Source: a bacterium (GTDB lineage: Bacteria > Patescibacteriota > Saccharimonadia > Saccharimonadales > UBA4665). Taken from it: a DNA stretch of 5,789 bases. Position 1 is the first letter of the stretch. Each line of letters opens with the position of its first letter. Of this stretch, positions 1-4,765 are shown piece by piece. The stretch is from NCBI GenBank assembly GCA_029549845.1, contig JAKPIL010000170.1, positions 1 through 5,789 on the forward strand, given 5' to 3'. The translations under genes were made by a program, and so were the position numbers. The notes under the pieces were generated by a model. It had not been told where the DNA came from. It worked only from the letters and a program-made list of their open reading frames with translations, and did not search any database.

Positions 1-55
1 GCTTCTTGAGCTTGTTTTTGCATACTGAACAATATCTAAAACCTCTCTGCTTCAT
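1..55 (-). CDS. Possible 5' end of a zinc-ribbon protein (transposase-like), cut by the window edge
   Basis: On the minus strand an ATG at 55-53 opens a frame that stays open to the window edge and reads MKQRGFRYCSVCKNKLKK. The Arg/Lys-rich CxxC at residues 9-12 looks like the first half of an N-terminal zinc ribbon, as found at the start of several IS transposases (RYCxxCxxxLxKNG style). Only 18 codons are visible and there is no clear Shine-Dalgarno site, so the family call is a guess from the motif. The frame would be transcribed divergently from the membrane-protein gene at 176, with an inverted repeat between them. Alternatives are another small zinc-ribbon protein or a chance open frame. 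The plus strand also has short open tails here (stops at 26-28 and 63-65) that cannot be excluded as ends of an upstream gene. Confidence 0.3.
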   Translation of the reverse strand, partial: MKQRGFRYCSVCKNKLKK

Positions 56-57
56 AG

Positions 58-85
58 ATAAGTAATGTCTAACGACATAACTTAT
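58..85. repeat. 12-bp inverted repeat in the divergent intergenic region
   Basis: The left arm ATAAGTAATGTC (58-69) and right arm GACATAACTTAT (74-85) are reverse complements except for one A/A mismatch (64/79), around a 4-nt centre TAAC. It lies 3 bp from the possible minus-strand start codon and about 90 bp upstream of the gene at 176. The symmetry and position fit an operator for a dimeric repressor, an IS-end-like structure, or a weak hairpin. The arms are AT-rich and no T-tract follows, so a terminator is less likely. The repeat is seen directly; its role is inferred. Confidence 0.5.
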
Positions 86-110
86 TGGTCAATAACAGAG
101 ATGAGGTTAG

Positions 111-139
111 TTAAAAAGCTCCACGATTTTGCCTATAGC
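111..139 (+). promoter_or_regulatory. Weak candidate promoter for the membrane-protein gene
   Basis: TTAAAA (111-116) and TATAGC (134-139) are separated by 17 bp and would give a short leader containing the GAGGAG ribosome site. Each hexamer matches the sigma-70 consensus at 4 of 6 positions. A second -10-like TATATT at 142-147 has no good -35 partner. The region is AT-rich, so chance matches are likely. Confidence 0.25.
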
Positions 140-175
140 TCTATATTCAAGTCATTAGCAATATGAGGAGATGTC

Positions 176-877
176 ATGGAACCACAGGCAAATACTGCAC
201 AGTACAATAAAGTCCCTGCCGAATGGCCGGGCGCTTCAAAGCTCTTCAAATATGCAAAATCTGCAACACTGACGAACTGGGTATTGTATCTTATCGTTTC
301 CGTTGTGGGAGGAATCTTAAGTTCTGTCATTACGAATGACCGAGACGCGTCTATAAGCATCCTGGTCGGCGCGAACCTGGTTGCACTCTTGGTTAGCACG
401 TTCGTCGCCGCATGTACTACAAATATAGAGCTCAAGAATGTGCTTCATGAAAAAACCGACTTTAACCGGGTTCTGTCTGCCGCGGCCAATCGTTACCTCG
501 GCTTCCTAGGCATGACTATTATGCTCTACGTTCTACTTACCTTGTGTGCGCTTGCGTTTCTTGTTCCTCTGTTTATAGTTGGGCCACGAGTATCGCTTGC
601 ACAGTACTTTTATTTTGATCAGAATCTGAGTCCTATGGAGGCCATAAAGGCGAGCTGGGAAGCGACCAGCGGGAATGTTGGTAAGGTGTGGGGTATCATC
701 GGCATGTGCCTTCTGTACGCCCTCATTGCCGTCACCATCATTGGCATCCCTGTCGCTATCTACCTGCTATTCATGTTTAGTTCTGCACCCGCACTGCTCT
801 ATATGTGGCTAAAACCAGGTAAACAAACCGGTCCTGTTGCACCGAGCGCCCCAGTAGCACCCGCCCCTGTTGCTTAG
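176..877 (+). CDS. Multi-pass membrane protein of unknown function (YciC/DUF975-like architecture)
   Basis: This 233-residue integral membrane protein has a cytosol-like N-terminus (1-32). Hydrophobic segments lie at about 34-52, 60-80, 108-136 (long, perhaps two) and 171-211 (probably two helices). Between the last two blocks is the stretch SPMEAIKASWEATSGNVGKVWG (152-173 region). It has the 'P-x-EA-x-x-x-SW-x-x-T-x-GN' pattern common in YciC/DUF975 and glycerophosphodiester-phosphodiesterase membrane-domain proteins. These families are poorly understood membrane proteins, so no substrate or reaction is assigned. The tail (216-233) is a low-complexity Pro/Ala/Val stretch. The ATG at 176 is supported by GAGGAG at 165-170, 5 nt upstream. 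Translation ends in tandem stops, TAG (875-877) then TAA. The gene stands alone; family assignment rests on the motif and topology only. Confidence 0.85.
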   Translation: MEPQANTAQYNKVPAEWPGASKLFKYAKSATLTNWVLYLIVSVVGGILSSVITNDRDASISILVGANLVALLVSTFVAACTTNIELKNVLHEKTDFNRVLSAAANRYLGFLGMTIMLYVLLTLCALAFLVPLFIVGPRVSLAQYFYFDQNLSPMEAIKASWEATSGNVGKVWGIIGMCLLYALIAVTIIGIPVAIYLLFMFSSAPALLYMWLKPGKQTGPVAPSAPVAPAPVA

Positions 878-902
878 TAACCGGAGCCGCTTCTCATAAA
901 AC

Positions 903-931
903 TTGCTTAAACAGAGGTAGTTTGCTACACT
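903..931 (+). promoter_or_regulatory. Promoter of the tRNA-Lys gene
   Basis: TTGCTT (903-908) and TACACT (926-931) have a 17-bp spacer, and TG at 923-924 makes an extended -10 (TGC-TACACT). Predicted transcription starts near 938, about 40 nt before the mature tRNA 5' end. The same nine bases TGCTACACT recur just upstream of folP, which supports a genuine promoter motif in this genome. Confidence 0.55.
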
Positions 932-978
932 TTTGACTATTAGTGCGTCGTACCGGTGTAACACGCCGTTACCGCCAC

Positions 979-1055
979 GGGCCAGTAGCTCAGCTGGTTA
1001 GAGCGTCTGCCTCTTAAGCAGAATGTCGTGGGTTCAAGTCCCACCTGGCCCTCCA
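979..1055 (+). tRNA. tRNA-Lys (anticodon CTT), CCA encoded
   Basis: A complete 77-nt cloverleaf decoding AAG. The acceptor stem GGGCCAG (979-985) pairs fully with CTGGCCC (1045-1051). The D-stem is GCTC/GAGC (988-991/1001-1004). The anticodon stem TCTGC/GCAGA (1006-1010/1018-1022) closes the loop CTCTTAA, with CTT at 1013-1015 flanked by T33 and A37. The T-stem is GTGGG/CCCAC (1028-1032/1040-1044) around TTCAAGT. CCA is encoded at 1053-1055. The discriminator base (1052) is T, unusual because bacterial tRNA-Lys normally has A73 (G in some). The terminator hairpin downstream begins inside the CCA, and the 3' end is duplicated at 1220-1240. Cloverleaf and anticodon are seen directly. Confidence 0.96.
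1034..1054 (+). repeat. Direct repeat, copy 1: tRNA-Lys 3' end (attachment-site-like)
   Basis: These 21 bases span the T-loop, the 3' half of the T-stem, the 3' acceptor strand and the first two bases of CCA. They recur exactly at 1220-1240, 186 bp downstream. An exact copy of a tRNA 3' end downstream of an intact tRNA is the usual footprint of site-specific integration by a tyrosine recombinase. The interval is far too short to encode an integrase, so the att reading is inference. Confidence 0.6.
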
Positions 1056-1095
1056 AAGAAAATGCCTCGTCTGAAAGATGGGGCATTTTCTTTGG
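1053..1095. terminator. Bidirectional intrinsic terminator after tRNA-Lys
   Basis: Arm 1053-1072 pairs with 1076-1095 over 20 bp, with two G-T wobbles (1067/1081 and 1069/1079) and a GAA loop at 1073-1075. The base of the stem is an A-tract (AAAGAAAA) facing a T-tract (TTTTCTTT at 1086-1093) with a GC-richer top. This is the layout of a rho-independent terminator working in both directions. The first three stem bases are the CCA of the tRNA, so in the precursor RNA the tRNA 3' end can be held in the hairpin base. Confidence 0.85.
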
Positions 1096-1109
1096 CATGT
1101 TCGGGCTGA

Positions 1110-1129
1110 GACTTGAACTCACGACATTC
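1110..1129 (-). repeat. Inverted copy of the tRNA-Lys variable/T-arm region
   Basis: The reverse complement of these 20 bases matches tRNA positions 1021-1040 at 19 of 20. The one difference turns the T-stem GTGGG into GTGAG. The segment forms part of the 5' arm of the next hairpin. The first eight bases of the same tRNA stretch (GAATGTCG) reappear in direct orientation at 1133-1140, forming the other arm. The element therefore seems built partly from tRNA-derived pieces. Confidence 0.65.
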
Positions 1130-1147
1130 GTGGAATGTCGGGGTGAG
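1118..1147. repeat. Hairpin with tRNA-derived arms
   Basis: CTCAC-GACATTC (1118-1129) pairs with GAATGTC (1133-1139) and GTGAG (1143-1147). That is 12 bp in all, with a GTG loop and a single GGG bulge on the 3' side. No T-tract follows, so it is not an obvious terminator. Confidence 0.7.
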
Positions 1148-1161
1148 AGCCGCCTGTGGCG

Positions 1162-1217
1162 GGTCGCAAGGCCACGTCACCAGCAAAGCTGTGCTTTGCA
1201 TGGCTGACTGGCGAGCC
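1162..1217. repeat. Long interrupted hairpin
   Basis: The core GCAAAGC (1183-1189) and GCTTTGC (1193-1199) closes a TGT loop. The stem continues outward through CCA/TGG, GTCA/TGAC and GCCA/TGGC with single-base bulges (1200, 1204, 1175), then across an internal loop to GGTC with GA..CC (1213-1217). About 22 pairs form in total. Regular single-base bulges are typical of extrahelical bases in folded recombination sites such as attC, or of structured RNAs. Either reading is speculative. Confidence 0.6.
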
Positions 1218-1219
1218 GG

Positions 1220-1240
1220 TCAAGTCCCACCTGGCCCTCC
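1220..1240 (+). repeat. Direct repeat, copy 2: distal copy of the tRNA-Lys 3' end
   Basis: An exact 21-base match to 1034-1054. Identity stops inside CCA (CC then G instead of A), and the preceding bases also differ from the tRNA (CGG replaces the T-stem sequence). This copy is therefore not part of a second tRNA. It lies immediately upstream of the next gene and about 35 bp before its -10 box. Confidence 0.6.
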
Positions 1241-1275
1241 GCTTAAATAATGCTGATTAATACCTCCGTTTTTGA

Positions 1276-1281
1276 TACAAT
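1276..1281 (+). promoter_or_regulatory. -10 box of a probable leaderless promoter
   Basis: TACAAT preceded by TG one base earlier (TGA-TACAAT) gives an extended -10. No good -35 is visible. The last base is 7 nt before the ATG at 1289, so transcription is expected to start at or next to that codon. The folP promoter has the same spacing. Confidence 0.5.
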
Positions 1282-1288
1282 GCGTAGC

Positions 1289-1930
1289 ATGGAACCACTC
1301 CTCAAGCTGCTCAGCCCGTACGATCCAAAGCCTCAGTATGTTCAGGTAGCTACTGGTGGGAATTGGGAAAACGCCGTACGCATAGATTTCGGTAACGGTA
1401 CGTTCAGCCACGATATTTCGTCGCTCGGCGATGTAGATGATTCAATCGCCTGCGAGATTTTTTATACGCTAAGTGACGGTAGAGCTATCTTTTTTGGCAT
1501 ACGCAAGTCAAGCGCACTAAAGGTTGACTCACCTGAAGACTTTCTAGAACAATTCCTGAGTATCTTGCATACTGCTTCTGCTGTTTCGCTGCCTGAGGCG
1601 TTAGCTGTGTTCGGCCAACAGCTCAACAATGACCCCACGTCACTCATGGCCGCAAAGGTTGATTATGTAGAAATAGGCGTTGAGGGATATTGGAAATCTG
1701 TTGGTTCTAAGGTTTTGCGCAAATCAGGCGAGCCCGCTATTACCGAAAAAATCATAAAACAACTCCTAAGCGAGAACGACAGTCTGCTGAAGAATACTAA
1801 AAATCATATAACTCTTGAGTTTGCCGTTCGCAACCCGGAGCTTTGGCTTGGTATCCAAGTTTCCAAAAAAGAAAATGACGAGTACGTCACTGACTTAGAG
1901 GCTGTCGCAGCACTATCGAACCTGATCTAG
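1289..1930 (+). CDS. Hypothetical soluble protein, family not recognised
   Basis: A 213-residue protein from the ATG at 1289. The frame extends back to an ATG at 1250 (226 residues), with another at 1280. None of the three has a Shine-Dalgarno site. The 1280 codon overlaps the TACAAT box, while 1289 sits 7 nt after it, so I prefer a leaderless start at 1289. There is no signal peptide or membrane helix. Composition is acidic and mixed alpha/beta. Beta-like stretches (for example QYVQVATGGNW and AIFFGIRKS) alternate with helical segments (DSPEDFLEQFLSIL, ITEKIIKQLLSEN), and a possible repeat of the pattern gives two halves. I recognise no catalytic motif. It is followed by a structured spacer and then prs, with its own apparent promoter, so no operon partner helps. 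The open frame is solid; function is unknown. Confidence 0.75.
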   Translation: MEPLLKLLSPYDPKPQYVQVATGGNWENAVRIDFGNGTFSHDISSLGDVDDSIACEIFYTLSDGRAIFFGIRKSSALKVDSPEDFLEQFLSILHTASAVSLPEALAVFGQQLNNDPTSLMAAKVDYVEIGVEGYWKSVGSKVLRKSGEPAITEKIIKQLLSENDSLLKNTKNHITLEFAVRNPELWLGIQVSKKENDEYVTDLEAVAALSNLI

Positions 1931-1950
1931 ACGCAAAAGAGCTGTAGCAA

Positions 1951-2053
1951 CGCCACGTATATTCGCTAGGGAAGAGCTCCCTTATGCCGGTTTCTTTAGT
2001 GCACCGGAAAACGAAACGTGGTGAAACGCCGGCGTAAATTTGGTAGCGGCATA
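1951..2053. repeat. Cluster of inverted repeats between the hypothetical gene and prs
   Basis: CGCCACGT (1951-1958) can pair with ACGTGGTG (2016-2023, one G-T). It would enclose two small hairpins: AGGGA/TCCCT (1968-1972/1978-1982) and CCGGT/ACCGG (1987-1991/2003-2007), a possible three-way junction. A competing pairing joins TATGCCG (1983-1989) with CGGCATA (2047-2053). The region lies upstream of the prs -10 box, so it would belong to the 3' end of the preceding transcript or to a separate small RNA. I recognise no known RNA family. Confidence 0.35.
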
Positions 2054-2095
2054 GCATTTTCACCCCGCCTACCATTGCATTTGCAGTTCATCCGC

Positions 2096-2101
2096 TATAC
2101 T
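2096..2101 (+). promoter_or_regulatory. -10 box of the prs promoter
   Basis: TATACT matches the consensus at 5 of 6 positions. The best upstream -35 candidate, TTGCAT (2075-2080), has a short 15-bp spacer. Transcription from here would give a leader of about 35 nt containing the strong ribosome site at 2124-2132. Confidence 0.45.
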
Positions 2102-2142
2102 CTGGAAGTAATAGCCACAGATAAGGGAGGAGTCGGCGTAGT

Positions 2143-3162
2143 ATGAATGGTCCTAAAGTCAAACTCAATCCCGACGATTTATACATCGTCACCGGCACCG
2201 TGCACCCAAAGCTCGCAGAAGACACCGTGAGAGCCATGGGCCTAGAGCTCGGACCGCTCAACACCAAACGTTTTGCAAATAGTGAGATGTACGTGCAGTA
2301 CGCGGCCTCGGTTCGCGGCAAGCATGTCATCATCATCCAAACGTTTGCGCATGATTATAAGCGCAACCTTTCGGTCAATGATGCGCTTATGGAAACCATG
2401 CTGCTCATAGATGCCGCCATGCGTTCCTCTGCCCGAGAGATTACCGTGGTCATCCCCTACCTGGGCTACTCACGCCAAGACCGCAAAGCCAAAGGCCGCG
2501 AGCCCATCTCTGCAGCAGTCGTAACGCATATGTTGCAAACCGCTGGCGCAAATCGCTTGGTCACTATCGACATGCACTCACCCCAGGTACAGGGCACATT
2601 CCACGGGCCGTTTGACCATCTTGTCGCAGAGCGATTAATTCTAGAAGGACTCCGCGCCGAAATGGGCGACCGCGACCCAGAGCTATTTGCCATAGTGTCT
2701 CCAGATACTGGCCGCGCAAAAGATTCCGAGCGAGCGGCCAACGCACTTGGTATTCGTTTGCGACACCTCCAGAAAACCCGCGACCGACGCGATAGCAGCA
2801 AACTTATCAGGCCAAAACGTCTGCAAGGTGTTGAGGGGCGTATATGCTTCATGACCGATGACATGATAGATACCGCTGGCACACTTATCACTGCGGCAGA
2901 GACACTGCGTAAATCTGGCGCAACCGGAGTCATTGCAAGCGCCACTCATGCTCTGCTATCTGACCCTGCCATTGAACGCCTGCAAAGCGACGCCATAGAT
3001 AAACTCATCGTGACCGATACGGTACCCGCTGACTACGCGCAAAAGGTACTGGGAGACAAACTCGTCGTCCTGCCCGTTGCACCCTTGATTGCGACCGCCT
3101 TGCACGAAATCGCCACCGGCGGCTCCGTCTCTGACCTGTTTGAAGGCCGCAACTACTTCTAG
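2143..3162 (+). CDS. prs: Ribose-phosphate pyrophosphokinase (PRPP synthase)
   Basis: Makes 5-phosphoribosyl-1-diphosphate from ribose 5-phosphate and ATP, the precursor for nucleotides, histidine, tryptophan and NAD; cytosolic. It has 339 residues, slightly longer than the usual ~315. Family motifs appear in order: PYLGYSRQDRK (105-115) in the ATP-binding region, the metal/active-site histidine in DMHSPQVQG (143-151, H145), VSPDTG (185-190), the catalytic flexible-loop equivalent K211-T-R213, and the PRPP/ribose-5-phosphate loop DDMIDTAGT (239-247). The C-terminus GGSVSDLF resembles the usual ending. Variations: the normally conserved F-x-D-G-E is FANSE (44-48), and VSPDxGGVxRAR is VSPDTGRAKDSER. 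Catalytic Lys, Arg and His are kept, so activity is likely. AGGGAGGAG (2124-2132) lies 10 nt before the ATG. The gene appears monocistronic, with no clear terminator after it. Confidence 0.96.
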   Translation: MNGPKVKLNPDDLYIVTGTVHPKLAEDTVRAMGLELGPLNTKRFANSEMYVQYAASVRGKHVIIIQTFAHDYKRNLSVNDALMETMLLIDAAMRSSAREITVVIPYLGYSRQDRKAKGREPISAAVVTHMLQTAGANRLVTIDMHSPQVQGTFHGPFDHLVAERLILEGLRAEMGDRDPELFAIVSPDTGRAKDSERAANALGIRLRHLQKTRDRRDSSKLIRPKRLQGVEGRICFMTDDMIDTAGTLITAAETLRKSGATGVIASATHALLSDPAIERLQSDAIDKLIVTDTVPADYAQKVLGDKLVVLPVAPLIATALHEIATGGSVSDLFEGRNYF

Positions 3163-3363
3163 ACAACTTCCGCAGCTCGTTCGACTCAGACATGGCAAAA
3201 CATATCCCGGGTGAAACTCCCCTCTGTTATGTAGTCATCTGAGGTGAAGTAAGCGACATGGACGCTACGCCCAGGCTATTCGAAAAGTGTCACAAGCTCA
3301 GCTCCCTCTCAGGCTCCGGGCATAGGCTGTGCTCTAGAAAGCACTAAAAGAAAGGCCTACGCC

Positions 3364-4764
3364 ATGAACCTCTTCTCGCGCGGTGTACGGAACGCATTCC
3401 GTAACACCATTCGCACCAGTTCTATCGTCATTATCTTAGCCCTCAGCATTGGCCTCACAATTGCCATGCTCGCCGCCCGACAGGCTGTCACGGACAAGAT
3501 TGCCTCTGTCAAAAGTTCTGTTGGCACGACCATATCGATCTCCCCCGCCGGGTTTCGCGGATTCGAGGGTGGCGGCACGGCTCTAACGAGCGCTCAGCTG
3601 GCAAAGGCTGCAGCTACCGCACACATCACCAAAGTCACCCAAATGCTCAACGACAGGCTAAGCGCGAATAACACTAGCTTGCAATCAGCCATAGAGGCAG
3701 GCGTGCTGGGTCAACGGTTTGGAAGCAGTTCTGGCACCGACACTGTACCGCAGCTACCGGCCGATACAAACACTTCTAGTTCAACTGACACCACGGTCAC
3801 AACCCGCAGCTTTACACCACCTGTCACCGTCACCGGCGCCAATGACCTCACCGGTACGGCAGCGTTCGGAGGCAGCACAGCAAAAATCACCAGTGGCAGC
3901 AGCATAGACGCATCGAGCAACGAAGATATTGCCCTCGTAGGTAAGGCTTTGGCCGCTAAAAATAATCTTTCGGTGGGCTCAACCTTCACCGCGTACGGCG
4001 CAACAATCACCGTAAAAGGCATATTCGACACCGGCACGACCGTCGGCAACGGCGGCGTTATAGTCCCGCTCGCCACATTGCAGCGCCTTTCGAGCCAAGC
4101 TGGCAGCGTTACCTCTGCCGTTGTGACGGTTGACTCACTCGACAACCTTTCAAGCACAACTACGGCCATAAAAACCGCTCTTGGGAGCGCCGCAGATGTC
4201 ACAAACAGCCAGGACCTAGCCGATCAAACCGTCCAACCACTTGAGAGCGTTAAGAATATCTCACTGTTCAGCCTGGTGGGCGCCCTGGTGGCCGGTGCGG
4301 TTATTATACTGCTCACCATGATGATGATTGTGCGCGAACGGCGCCGCGAGATTGGGGTCATGAAAGCCATAGGTGCATCAAACGTTACCATCATGGCGCA
4401 ATTCATCGTGGAAGCGCTGACCCTTACAGTGCTTGGGCTCATCCTAGGCACGCTTGTGGGCGTAGCGGCGGCAAGCCCAGTCACGAAGACTCTGGTGACC
4501 AACAGTTCCTCCTCACAAACACAAAGCTTTGGTGGTGCACCCGGCGGTAGCCTCCCTAGCACAGCACGCCCAGCTGGCGGCCCAGGACTACGCACCTTCG
4601 GCCACGCCAATAGTCAAACACTCGGTAACATCACCGCTTCAGTCGGCGGCGGAACCCTGGCTCTGGGTGTCGTGGCAGCTCTCTGCATCGCCATCATCGG
4701 CAGCGCCGTACCATCATTTCTCATCAGTAAAATCAAACCGGCCGAAGCCATGAGGAGCGAATAA
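3364..4764 (+). CDS. ABC transporter permease, MacB/FtsX type
   Basis: This membrane subunit pairs with the ATPase encoded next to it. The 466 residues show MacB/FtsX topology. TM1 is at 19-38, followed by a large extracytoplasmic domain (about 39-298, MacB-PCD-like) and three C-terminal helices near 302-323, 345-370 and 431-454. The cytoplasmic coupling motif RERRREIGVMKAIGAS (324-339) and the ending IKPAEAMRSE are characteristic of the family. The outer domain is very rich in Ser and Thr (especially 120-185). An unusual Gly/Pro/Ser-rich stretch (about 379-411) expands the TM3-TM4 loop. The ATG has GAAAGG (3350-3355) 8 nt upstream. MacB-type complexes export peptides, lipids or lipoproteins, or act as mechanical transducers; no substrate can be named. 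No MacA/HlyD-like adaptor lies in this window, as expected if there is no outer membrane. Confidence 0.92.
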   Translation: MNLFSRGVRNAFRNTIRTSSIVIILALSIGLTIAMLAARQAVTDKIASVKSSVGTTISISPAGFRGFEGGGTALTSAQLAKAAATAHITKVTQMLNDRLSANNTSLQSAIEAGVLGQRFGSSSGTDTVPQLPADTNTSSSTDTTVTTRSFTPPVTVTGANDLTGTAAFGGSTAKITSGSSIDASSNEDIALVGKALAAKNNLSVGSTFTAYGATITVKGIFDTGTTVGNGGVIVPLATLQRLSSQAGSVTSAVVTVDSLDNLSSTTTAIKTALGSAADVTNSQDLADQTVQPLESVKNISLFSLVGALVAGAVIILLTMMMIVRERRREIGVMKAIGASNVTIMAQFIVEALTLTVLGLILGTLVGVAAASPVTKTLVTNSSSSQTQSFGGAPGGSLPSTARPAGGPGLRTFGHANSQTLGNITASVGGGTLALGVVAALCIAIIGSAVPSFLISKIKPAEAMRSE

Positions 4765-4765
4765 T

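Larger units (their letters stand above)
1056..1240. other. Structured tRNA-linked element: serial hairpins ending in a tRNA 3'-end copy
   Basis: The DNA from the tRNA 3' end to the distal repeat is almost entirely inverted repeats. There is the terminator (1053-1095), a 12-bp hairpin (1118-1147), a 5-bp hairpin (CCGCC-TGT-GGCGG, 1150-1162) and a long interrupted hairpin (about 1162-1217). It ends with the exact 21-bp copy of the tRNA 3' end. All four loops are 3 nt (GAA, GTG, TGT, TGT). There is no convincing open reading frame. It could be a remnant or miniature mobile element integrated at the tRNA, a REP-like dispersed repeat, or a structured RNA made from the tRNA promoter by terminator readthrough. 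The structures are seen in the sequence; the nature of the element is inference. Confidence 0.5.

Noticed and set aside
940..1122. Minus-strand 60-codon frame across the tRNA gene
   Set aside because: It reads the antisense of the tRNA (GLEPTTFCLRG... pattern), a well-known false protein produced by tRNA shadows.
1220..1240. Second tRNA gene ending here
   Set aside because: Only the 3' 21 bases match. There is no acceptor 5' strand, D-arm or anticodon arm upstream, and CCA is broken.
1053..1240. CRISPR array
   Set aside because: The repeats are few, differ in orientation and derive from the tRNA; no regular repeat-spacer pattern.
1984..2037. 17-codon open frame in the spacer before prs
   Set aside because: Poorly spaced ribosome site and overlap with inverted repeats; no support as a gene.
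2466..2945. Minus-strand 159-codon open frame inside prs
   Set aside because: It lies wholly antisense to prs, whose motifs are intact.
3192..3242. 16-codon open frame after prs
   Set aside because: No ribosome site and too short to tell from chance.
3711..4202. Minus-strand 163-codon open frame inside the permease gene
   Set aside because: It is a shadow of the Ser/Thr-rich coding region of the permease, which has clear family motifs.
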